Part shown: positions 26,457 to 34,000 of the stretch, in pieces
How positions within the stretch are numbered: position 1 is the first letter of the stretch
Layout: every line of letters begins with the position of its first letter
Assembly: GCF_023715605.1 (NCBI RefSeq)
Contig: NZ_JAMBOL010000030.1
Span: 1 to 42,576 of the forward strand
DNA: 42,576 bases
Direction: 5' to 3'
From: Halalkalibacter oceani
GTDB taxonomy: Bacteria; Bacillota; Bacilli; Bacillales; Bacillaceae_D
Notes under the pieces: generated by a model
The model's database searches: none
What the model was told of the DNA's origin: nothing
Seen by the model: the letters and a program-made list of their open reading frames with translations, nothing else
Translations under genes and position numbers: made by a program

Positions 26457-26486
26457 ACAGCCATTAAAAGAGGAATCAAGGGCTGT
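26457..26486 (-). terminator. Terminator behind the aldehyde dehydrogenase gene
   Basis: On the minus strand ACAGCC pairs with GGCTGT, followed by TTTTTTTGTTGG. About 100 bases past the dehydrogenase stop codon. The loop is long (17 bases). Confidence 0.6.
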
Positions 26487-26529
26487 CTCAAAAGTCCTCA
26501 AATTATCACAATCGTTTCGGGCGCTACCC

Positions 26530-26561
26530 GCATGGAAAAGAGCCCCGCGCTCTCTCCATGC
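26530..26561. other. Strong stem-loop in the aldehyde dehydrogenase 3' region
   Basis: GCATGGA-AGAGC pairs with GCTCT-TCCATGC, 12 bp in two blocks, without a T-run. It lies between the dehydrogenase stop (26590) and its terminator, and may protect the 3' end of the mRNA. Confidence 0.55.
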
Positions 26562-26589
26562 TTGTAAACCGTAACGCTTCGTCCTTTTT

Positions 26590-28068
26590 TTATTCAGGGA
26601 TGTATGGCAGCTCACCGTTTTTTGGTATGTTGATAACATGCGTATCCGTATAAGCAAGAAGACCTTCTTTTCCATATTCCCGCCCGATTCCCGACTGCTT
26701 CACACCACCGAACGGAAAGCGGACATCCAGCCCTTGTACAGCTGCTGTATTAATCATCGTCGTCCCTGCCTGGATATGCTTCGCCACCTTAATCGCGTGC
26801 TCTTCTTCTCCCCAAACTGAACTCGTCAGTCCATAAATACTATCATTTGCCAGCTCAATCGCATGTCTGTCATCATCAAAAGGTAATATCGGGACGGTTG
26901 GGCCAAACTGCTCCTCGACCACGATCGGATCATGATAATCCGCCTCCAGCACGACCGTCGGCTGCATGAAATAGCCTTCATTGAACAGCTCTTCATCTAC
27001 GATCCTGCCCAGCTTGATCACTGTTGCCCCTTTGCTCTCGGCACCATCAATTAAGCTCTGGACATACTCCGCCTGCTTCTTATTGTTCACCGGGCCGATG
27101 GTGACCTCTTTATTAAACGGGTCACCTACTCGAATCCATTTATTCGCCGCTTCAATATACTTCTCAACAAAGCGGTCATAAATGGAACGGTGAACGTAGA
27201 TTCGTTTGGCGATCATACATATTTGCCCCGCCGTTAAAAAGTTGGAAATCACAATGCGCCGCATTGCTCTCTCATCCTCAACATCGAAGTCCTCTAAAAC
27301 AACCGCCGCATCATTTCCACCCAACTCAAGCGTCATCTTCTTGATCGTATCGGCAGCGGCTTTCATGATATGCTTCGCGGTCTCCGTTCCTCCCGTAAAG
27401 GCAATTTTCGCCACCTTCGGATTCGACGTCAATTCGACACCGACATCCGTTTCCCCGTGCACGAGATTCAGAACACCCTTTGGCAGCTCGCCGGCGATGA
27501 TTTCAATGACTTTGCTGACAGCTAAAGGCGCTAACGGACTCGGCTTCAACACCATCGTGTTCCCCGCCAGAAGAGCCGGGGCAATTTTAATCGTTGACAA
27601 GGATAGCGGATAATTCCACGGTGTAATCGCCGATACGACCCCGATCCCGTCCCGGGCGATAATCGTTTTCCCACTCTCATGCTCTTGGACTTCATTTTTC
27701 AATACTTCTTTTGCATGTTCGCAGGCAAACTCCATCCAGGCAAGTGAAACACCGATTTCACCTTCCGAATCATACAGCGGCTTTCCGTGTTCCTTTGATA
27801 AGAGATGCGCAATGTCCGGCGCGGCCTCTTTCATCCTCTGAATCGCGCTTTTCATCCGCTCGATCCGCTCGTCTATCGCCGTTTCCGTCCAACCCGGAAA
27901 AGCGCCGTAAGCCGCCTCTATCGCCTGGACGGCCTCCTCACGGGTATTAACCGGCGCGTAACCGACAATCTCACTCGGCCGGGTCGGGTTTTCACGAGGG
28001 GCCTGCTTTTCCGACCTTATTTTTTCACCATTAATAATCGCTTCAGCTATAAATGCTTGATCTGACAT
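26590..28068 (-). CDS. NAD(P)-dependent aldehyde dehydrogenase
   Basis: 492 aa member of the aldehyde dehydrogenase superfamily, oxidising an aldehyde to the carboxylate. The catalytic Cys284 is in FLTAGQICM and the general base Glu in MTLELGGNDA. The cofactor region TPWNYPLSLSTIKIAPALLAGNTMVLKPS, the FTGGTETAKHI loop and the C-terminal PFGGVKQSGIGREYGKEGL are all present. Overall similarity is to broad-specificity or succinate-semialdehyde-type enzymes. The substrate is not readable. Two palindromes in the 5' region suggest control by a repressor. Start ATG follows AAAGGACGG. Confidence 0.93.
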   Translation of the reverse strand: MSDQAFIAEAIINGEKIRSEKQAPRENPTRPSEIVGYAPVNTREEAVQAIEAAYGAFPGWTETAIDERIERMKSAIQRMKEAAPDIAHLLSKEHGKPLYDSEGEIGVSLAWMEFACEHAKEVLKNEVQEHESGKTIIARDGIGVVSAITPWNYPLSLSTIKIAPALLAGNTMVLKPSPLAPLAVSKVIEIIAGELPKGVLNLVHGETDVGVELTSNPKVAKIAFTGGTETAKHIMKAAADTIKKMTLELGGNDAAVVLEDFDVEDERAMRRIVISNFLTAGQICMIAKRIYVHRSIYDRFVEKYIEAANKWIRVGDPFNKEVTIGPVNNKKQAEYVQSLIDGAESKGATVIKLGRIVDEELFNEGYFMQPTVVLEADYHDPIVVEEQFGPTVPILPFDDDRHAIELANDSIYGLTSSVWGEEEHAIKVAKHIQAGTTMINTAAVQGLDVRFPFGGVKQSGIGREYGKEGLLAYTDTHVINIPKNGELPYIPE

Positions 28069-28105
28069 GCTTGACCGTCCTTTCTAAAGAGACAGGATAT
28101 AATTG

Positions 28106-28122
28106 ACTACATTATGTGTAGT
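28106..28122. promoter_or_regulatory. Palindrome near the aldehyde dehydrogenase start
   Basis: ACTACATTATGTGTAGT has perfect 6-bp arms around 5 bases, 38 bases before the start codon. Shape and size fit an operator for a MarR- or TetR-type repressor. Confidence 0.45.
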
Positions 28123-28191
28123 TTGTTCCTCCCTCTTTCGCCTCTATACTCATCATCAATTGAGAATATATGGCAGCGGTCAATTTTCTTT

Positions 28192-28205
28192 GTTGCTATA
28201 GCAAC
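28192..28205. promoter_or_regulatory. 14-bp perfect palindrome upstream of the aldehyde dehydrogenase
   Basis: GTTGCTATAGCAAC is fully self-complementary. It lies just upstream (minus strand) of a -35-like TTGACC at 28178-28183. A MarR-type operator is plausible; the decayed tetR gene next to it may once have been the regulator. Confidence 0.5.
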
Positions 28206-28245
28206 TATAGAAAAAGATCTCGGTCGAGTCAACTATCCTGCTTCG

Positions 28246-28417
28246 TTACCCTTCCTCTACCTTGTTCCACGCCCGGTTATGAATCAAATAAATTTGTTTC
28301 GCTAAAAAGGCCGGGGTGTACGGCATGTCGTTTTTCAGCCAGGCGACGATCGTTCCGATTAAAGCGGCAGAATCATACCAGATGAAAACCTCCATTTGAA
28401 TTCCGGCCTTCAGCAGC
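28246..28417 (-). pseudogene. 3' remnant of a TetR-family regulator gene
   Basis: The last 57 or so codons read as the C-terminal domain of a TetR repressor of the efflux-linked type: VFIWYDSAALIGTIVAWLKN, then DMPYTPAFLAKQIYLIH, ending at 28246. No N-terminal DNA-binding helix-turn-helix is present. Upstream, the frame runs into sequence that belongs, on the other strand, to an MFS transporter remnant. The gene has thus lost its 5' two thirds and cannot encode a DNA-binding repressor. Confidence 0.75.
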
Positions 28418-28424
28418 TTGGATT

Positions 28425-28908
28425 CACGTCCCTTGCTCTCTTCGCCATTATCCTTATGCAACGCTCGGCTATACCGACCTGACCGATGCAACGCCTTATG
28501 CCTTCCTTATTCTGTTGTATACTGGCAGTCGAATTGGGATGGCGCTGTTTTTGATGCCGGTTCAGACAGCAGGGCTAAATCAGCTTCCGGCAAAGCCTTC
28601 ATGCCCACGGCACGGCGATTTCCAATACAGTTAGACAAGTAGCCGGCGCCATGGGGACATCTTTGCTCGTAACGATTATGACAAGCAGAACAAATACTCA
28701 CCTCGAAAAAATGACAACAGGCGCGGCAAATGCTGGAGAAGAAAGCCACCTGCTAATGGAAGCCTCCATTCAGGGAATCAATGACGCTTATTTCACCATT
28801 CTTCTTCTCGGCTTTATTAGTTTGGTTCTCTCCTTCTTTATTAAGCGCGCGAGCCAGGCTTCCGGGGAGATCCTTGATGCAAAGGAACAAACGGCAAGCA
28901 GATCGTAA
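28425..28908 (+). pseudogene. 3' remnant of a DHA2/EmrB-type MFS efflux gene
   Basis: Three reading frames together spell the last helices of a 14-helix drug exporter: an opening LALFAIILMQRS, then TDATPYAFLILLYTGSRIGMALFLMPVQTAGLNQLPA, then (after a frameshift near 28600) LHAHGTAISNTVRQVAGAMGTSLLVTIMTSR and a final helix FTILLLGFISLVLSFF ending at 28908. At least two frame breaks and the loss of the first two thirds make it a pseudogene. It is divergent from, and abuts, the truncated tetR remnant. Confidence 0.85.
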
Positions 28909-28931
28909 AAGCAGACACAAATCCGTTGTGA

Positions 28932-28970
28932 AGAAGCTGCTGAAAATCGTACGTTTTCAGCAGCTTTTTC
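28932..28970. terminator. Terminator between the MFS remnant and the anti-sigma gene
   Basis: AAGCTGCTGAAAA pairs with TTTTCAGCAGCTT around TCGTACG, followed on the plus strand by TTTC. It would serve the former exporter gene and possibly the convergent anti-sigma operon. Confidence 0.8.
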
Positions 28971-29026
28971 GTAATAAGCGTAGCCGTTGCCTGATTTTGC
29001 GGGTTTTGCCCTTTGCTTAAGAGCAC

Positions 29027-29641
29027 TTATTCGGCTTCCCTTACCTCTTCATCTTCTAACACTGTCTCATACTCATCGACTACGGCCCTGCCATTCTCCT
29101 CACGAAAAGAAATCACTTCTACACTTTTGTAGTAACGCGGTTCGCTCGTTTGCGTGAGATATGTGATCATCACCGAATGCTCGTCTTTCCGCTCTATCTC
29201 AAATTCCACAACCCATGGGCTTGAGCAGCAAAGGACATAGTTCCAGTCCGTTCCACTAACAGTCTTCTGTTCCTCGATAAATTTTTCTTTTGCTTCGGCA
29301 GACATCATCTCATAACGCGGCTTTCCGTCCCGCTCTTTTAACGCATTTGCCCAAATAAAGGACAGTTCTTCGATGTCTTCAATCCAAGCCTCTTCTTCTG
29401 AGGAGGGCGCTTGCCCGGTTTGCGTAAACAGGCTCTCGTTGATGGTTAGAAGAAGCAGCCCGGCGAAGAGAATGAGGACAATGATCGATGCCGAAAGCGG
29501 AACAGCCTTTTTCAGCCTTGCAGCAATCGTTCCCCCCGGTTGATCACCATTGCCGGCCTCCTGTTCCTTAATTTTTTGAAACACTTTCTTGCGATCCTCC
29601 TCTGTAAAGCGCAGCCCATGCTCATCCTTTCTTCTGTCCAT
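29027..29641 (-). CDS. Probable membrane anti-sigma factor of the ECF pair
   Basis: 204 aa single-pass membrane protein. The N-terminal 45 residues are charged and cytoplasmic (RFTEEDRKKVFQKIKEQEA), followed by one transmembrane helix (about 49-68, SASIIVLILFAGLLLLTI) and an extracytoplasmic domain of about 130 residues with paired cysteines in YVLCCSSPW. This layout, and the 20-base overlap with an ECF sigma gene, indicate an anti-sigma factor that holds the sigma factor at the membrane until an envelope signal arrives. It lacks the HxxxCxxC zinc motif of the common ZAS family. The C-terminal part resembles NTF2-like or DUF-type sensor domains only vaguely. Confidence 0.7.
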   Translation of the reverse strand: MDRRKDEHGLRFTEEDRKKVFQKIKEQEAGNGDQPGGTIAARLKKAVPLSASIIVLILFAGLLLLTINESLFTQTGQAPSSEEEAWIEDIEELSFIWANALKERDGKPRYEMMSAEAKEKFIEEQKTVSGTDWNYVLCCSSPWVVEFEIERKDEHSVMITYLTQTSEPRYYKSVEVISFREENGRAVVDEYETVLEDEEVREAE

Positions 29642-30155
29642 CGTTTTCCCCCTCCTCCAGCTTGCTTTTCAGCTGTTGCTTCGCTCTCCTGAGACGGGTT
29701 TTTACCGTATTTACATGAAGCCGCGTCACCTCGGCGATTTCTCCAATTTTCAATGAATGAAAATAATAAAGACTGATCACTTCCCTGTATTTAGGCGGCA
29801 AGGAGAAAACCATCTCTCTCAGCTCTTGATCATTCGCATTCTTCATCACCTTCTGTTCCACTGAAGAAGTGGTGAAACGGTAGTGAAGCAGAATATCCTT
29901 TACTTGCACCTTGCGATAGTGCCAGCTTTTCAGATAATCCTTGCACTCATTAATCGCAATCCGATAAAGCCAGGTCCTTATTTGCGCCTCATAGCGAAAC
30001 GCTTCAAGGTTTTCATAACATTTAACAAACGTATTTTGCACAAGATCCTTTGCCAGCTCTTTCTCTCTCACATATGCAAAGGCCAGCCTCAGCAGCTCAT
30101 CCCCATAGGCGATCATCAACTCTTCCAACAAACGATCCTTCTCTGCTTTCTCCAC
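29622..30155 (-). CDS. ECF-type RNA polymerase sigma factor
   Basis: 177 aa sigma-70 family factor with region 2 (RLAFAYVREKELAKDLVQNTF..RTWLYRIAINECKDYLK) and region 4 (LPPKYREVISLYYFHSLKIGEIAEVTRLHVNTVKTRLRRAKQQL), and no region 3, as in ECF factors. A GTG at 30155 (or 30158) behind AAGGGGGTG is preferred. An upstream TTG at 30176 coincides with the predicted transcription start and would be leaderless. A typical ECF promoter lies directly upstream, so the pair probably activates its own transcription. The regulon is unknown; cell-envelope stress is the usual role in Bacillus. Confidence 0.9.
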   Translation of the reverse strand: MEKAEKDRLLEELMIAYGDELLRLAFAYVREKELAKDLVQNTFVKCYENLEAFRYEAQIRTWLYRIAINECKDYLKSWHYRKVQVKDILLHYRFTTSSVEQKVMKNANDQELREMVFSLPPKYREVISLYYFHSLKIGEIAEVTRLHVNTVKTRLRRAKQQLKSKLEEGENDGQKKG

Positions 30156-30182
30156 CACTCCACCCCCTTTATCCAATCCTTT

Positions 30183-30209
30183 GACGACTGCGGGGAGAGA
30201 AAGGTTTCA
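30183..30209 (-). promoter_or_regulatory. ECF-type autoregulatory promoter
   Basis: On the minus strand TGAAAC (-35) is followed by CTTT.., a 17-base spacer and CGTC (-10), the pattern of Bacillus ECF sigma promoters. It lies about 28 bases before the sigma gene start. Confidence 0.75.
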
Positions 30210-30335
30210 TTCTAAGGCGATCAGAATAGCAAGAAAGAGGTGGCCCCTTATGGAACAACCTCTCTCTTGCACGCTCATCCGTACATCTTTATATTTACTT
30301 AGTTTCCATAAAATTCCTAACTCGCCATTAGGTAA

Positions 30336-30476
30336 CTATTTTTCGTTGTCGCGTATTTCAATAAATGGCTCTGCCTCCCCATTCTCTTTTTCGATCCGCA
30401 CACTTAATGAATAATCTCCTTTATAGTCACCCTCACTGTTACAACAAATCTCACGGAATAGTATTGAGAAAAAACG
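30336..30476 (-). pseudogene. Possible 3' remnant of an unknown gene
   Basis: A frame open for 46 codons without a start codon reads REICCNSEGDYKGDYSLSV.. and ends ..EPFIEIRDNEK at a TAG. The acidic, protein-like composition suggests the end of a lost coding sequence. It is too short to identify. The remainder of the 30210-30522 gap is AT-rich and empty. Confidence 0.35.
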
Positions 30477-30522
30477 TTATAGGAATTTACAAACAGATGA
30501 GCCTCTAAATGAATCAACTGTA

Positions 30523-30735
30523 CTATTTCCTGCTTTTTAACAGCTTCTTCATTAGTTTAAAAATATCAAAACTTGTTTTCCGATAAACCTTGTTGTAAGC
30601 ATATCTTTTCGGACTTCGCAACCAACCGTACCCTCTTGGCATTTTCAAACCAGCTCGTTGAACGACTTGTCTTTTAATGCTTGTCCTAGCAGCAATACGC
30701 TTTTTAAGACTCGGTTTGCGCATTCCGAATTTCAT
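30523..30735 (-). CDS. Small highly basic protein, 70 aa
   Basis: The product is extremely basic (MKFGMRKPSLKKRIAARTS at the start, MKKLLKSRK at the end) with a Tyr/Trp-containing centre (PRGYGWLRSPKRYAYNKVY). Small Firmicute proteins with the same arrangement (FRKPSLKKxIxART.., WGWLxNPKKAAYNKVY..) are common in phages and integrative elements, where they are annotated only as hypothetical; this link is from memory. The high Lys/Arg content suggests nucleic acid binding. The ATG at 30735 lies 8 bases after GGGGGAG. It stands alone beside a remnant-rich stretch, which fits a trace of mobile DNA. Confidence 0.65.
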   Translation of the reverse strand: MKFGMRKPSLKKRIAARTSIKRQVVQRAGLKMPRGYGWLRSPKRYAYNKVYRKTSFDIFKLMKKLLKSRK

Positions 30736-30789
30736 CGCAGTCACTCCCCCGATTTGCTATTCTCACTGTCTACTTAAATCGACTAACAA

Positions 30790-30909
30790 CTAACCTTGAT
30801 CATAAATTTCCATTCCCGCTTCAGCCCCTAAATCGGCTGCAACCTTAGCTCCTGCCGAAAAACATTCCACTACATTTGTTGATGTGAAGGAATGCATTGC
30901 ATCTTCCAT
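30790..30909 (-). CDS. Possible 39-aa protein or gene remnant
   Basis: Frame beginning at ATG 30909 (MEDAMHSFTSTNVVECFSAG) and ending ..GAEAGMEIYDQG at 30790. The composition is protein-like and probably helical. The ribosome site is poor (GAAAAAG), and sequence directly upstream belongs to an intergenic repeat, so it may be the tail of a gene interrupted by that repeat. I do not recognise it. Confidence 0.35.
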   Translation of the reverse strand: MEDAMHSFTSTNVVECFSAGAKVAADLGAEAGMEIYDQG

Positions 30910-30924
30910 CTTTTTCAGTCTCTT

Positions 30925-30998
30925 AAGGAAAAGCAACGTTGAGACCCTCAAGTAGCAAGCACGTGGAGGCTCAACAGCTTCCCGCAGAAAGCGGAGTC
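30925..30998. repeat. Bacillus-type intergenic repeat element
   Basis: The stretch includes GTTGAGACCCTCAAG, GGAGGCTCAACAGCTTCCCG and CAGAAAGCGGAGTC. On the minus strand GGGAAGC-GTTGAG-CC pairs with GG-CTCAAC-TTGCTTTTCC to form a long interrupted hairpin. I recognise the same blocks as a dispersed intergenic repeat frequent in alkaliphilic and related Bacillus genomes. Only this copy is seen in the window. It lies just after the jetC stop codon. Confidence 0.6.
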
Positions 30999-31047
30999 TA
31001 TTTCAAGAGCGGTGGATGTCCTCTGCTTTCTGTCCTTCTCCCATAAA

Positions 31048-34000
31048 TCAAAACAACGTCATCTGCTCCTGTTCTCCTAATCTTACCATTGCTTCAGGAT
31101 CATTATCTTTAAAAAATGCGGTTCGGATTTCTTTATTTTTGGTCATGATCTGTGTTTCACCGCTTGCCGAGTCTCTAAGACGACAGCTATAAATAACAGG
31201 AAAGTATTTGCGAATAAACTTTCCTTCAGCATGGGCAGTTAGAGCGATCATTTGAAAGCCTAATTGTTCGGCAATAAAGAATACTGGGTCCAGCACATGG
31301 TCACTTGATGCTTTTCCAAATGGATTGTCAACAATGACTGTTCGATGACGCTTTTGGTTTCCTTGAAGGGGGACCCTCTTTTCGGCTAAATAGTTCAGAA
31401 TCCCGAGAAAGAGCGTCATGTTTTTACTCCATTTTTCTCCACCGGACCAGGCATTTGATTTTTCCCAGCTAGTCAGTGCACCACTCACTTTCCCATCATT
31501 GCTTACTTTTCTACACTTTACACTGATGTCTTTTTCTTTCATCACATTCTTCAGTAGCTGTTTCGTATGAAGCCATTTTTCGATTTGTTTGCGAATAAGT
31601 GACTCATCTTCTTGTCCTTCATCACCTTTATATTCATCTTTGTCTAGCTGTATCACCATCCAATCGATATGATGTCGGAGGGCTTCCTTCCCTTCTTGCT
31701 CATCCCAATCTGGAACAGAGAAGATATAAATGTCTTTTGTTTTATCCTCCACTTTCACACGCGTCTGCTTTGGGATTAACCTTAATTCATCTGCAATGGT
31801 TTGTAGATAAAGATGCAGATGGGAAATGAATTGTTGTAATTGCTTATCATGCTCCCTCATATCTTCCTCGGCAATCTTTACGGTGCGATAAATCCGATCG
31901 CTCATTTTTTCTTGCCACTCGATCACATCGTCATATGTCGTTTTGTGTTCAATCCCTGTGATACATGTATTTCGTAGTTTAATGTCTATAATGTTATTAT
32001 TACAAAATTTAACGAAATGTCCTTTTTCTTCAATTCTTCTTTTTTCCAGAGACGTCACTTTCTCTTGTATTGAGGTGAGGGTTTTCACTAGCTCCGAAAT
32101 CATCTCCATTCGCTTATACGCATAATCGTTTTTAATTTGCTCTTCTAACAGATGTTTACGGATATTTTCATGTAAAAAAGCAAAGCGCATATCTTGCTTC
32201 TCTAATTCTACAATCGCTTTCTCAATGATCTTCTCTACAGTCTGATATCTCTTTAGTTCACTCGTAAAAAACTGATATCTTTCCTCCAAACTTTTGCGCT
32301 CTATCTCAAGCTGTTCCTTTACCTGGGTTAGAGACTGTTTAAACACTTCGATTTCCTGATAGATTTGATGAAAATCACCTTTCCGAAGGTCATATTCATT
32401 TTTTGCTTTATTCCACTCTTCCCAAAGTCGATCCACTTTAGGTTTCAATGACTCCATTCTTTCTTCTTGTTTCCTAATTAACTGACTAAGCCGGATGATT
32501 TCTTCATCGCCATGAGCTGGAAATTCGATTGCATCCACGATTCCATATTGTTGTAGTAACAATGTCTTTTCTTTCGTTAGCTCCTTAAGCTTCTCCCTGG
32601 CATTTTGCAGATTACTTTCTAATATTTCTCTTCCTTGTTGCCTATCCTGTAACTTATTACTCAGCGATTTGCGTTCTTTTACTAAAAGTTCCAAGCTTTT
32701 CGTCGCGTATTTTGGTTGTGCGTCAATGACTTCTTTATAATAGGCATCGCCCTTTAACTCATATAATGGCTCCTTAGCCAAAGCTAATTGAGCTTCTATT
32801 TCATTCAGTTCTTCGTTCAGATTTGAAAGAAGTCTTTCTGTTCGTTCTAACTTTCTAGATACTTTATCCATTTCTTCTCGAATCTTTGTAAGTTCCTGCT
32901 TAAAAAACTCAAAGTCTTTCTTTTTCGTAAAGTAATTTCTTCCTTTCGAGAGCCTTGCTTCTAAACCTTGATAGATATCTTTAGCTTCGGATAATCGCTT
33001 TTGATAGTCCACTGTCTCTTTTTCTTTCTGTTCAATTTGTGTAGTTCGTTCATGTAATACTCTTTTTTGTTTCGCTTCTTCATCAGAAGCTGATTTAAAC
33101 TGTTCTTTTAACTCAGCATACTGTTCATACGGGTACTTCATCACAAATTCACGAACCTTTGACAAAATCGTTCTCCAGCTGTGAAGCTCTGTTTCTTTTT
33201 TCGTCCGTTCTCCCTTTGATTCATCGGCTAACGTTTGAACCTCAATTTTCCAATGATTAAACTTCTCATTAGATAGATTTTCCTTCCAAATACGAGGAAA
33301 AATATGCTGGTCACTGGGTTCTTTCTCACCACGAATGAGCAGCCGGGCTTCTTCCTCGGTGCAAATATAGACTGGATGGGTCATCTCCCTTTCAACGGAA
33401 AGTAGCTTCTCTCGTAATTTCGTCTTTTCTGATTGAGTTACAATAAACGTAATTGCCCAATACGGATAAATAGAATGATAATCCTCCACCGCACCTCCCA
33501 ACGAACGGGCAGCCTGCTGAACAAAATCAGCCCCCAGTTCAAGATATGCAAACTGATTTCGCCAACGATTTTTCCAAGTTTCAAGTTTCGGATCTGCCGT
33601 GAAGGTTGCATTGTTTTCATAGTCATCTGCAAACCTTGTTGCTTGTCTTTCTCTAAATAACAGCTCTTCTTTTTCTCTTGACAACTTCTCAACTTTTTCC
33701 TCAAGCTGAGCAATCATCGTTTCTTCTTTTTCATAAATCGAATTGTAATGCTGCCATTGAGGTATTTGAACAATCACTTCAGATAAAATCTCGTTTTGCT
33801 GGTCTTCAATTACGTTTATTTGTTGTTTGTACGTGATTGCTTCTTGGCGGAAATGTTCGTATTCAGCTTGGACATTTGGCAAAGTATTTTTAAGCTCACG
33901 TTTTGTTTGCTCCAGATCTTTTATATGGCTTTCAAAAGAGATGATCTCTTTATCGTAATTTTGATAATCATGCTCCCATTTTGGAAATTCATCCTCTACT

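Noticed and set aside
27206-27613. 135-codon plus-strand frame inside the aldehyde dehydrogenase region
   Set aside because: Antisense shadow of a well-supported gene with all catalytic motifs; no ribosome site.
30181-30414. 77-codon plus-strand frame opposite the ECF promoter
   Set aside because: Covers the ECF promoter and the opposite-strand coding tail; no ribosome site and no recognisable features.
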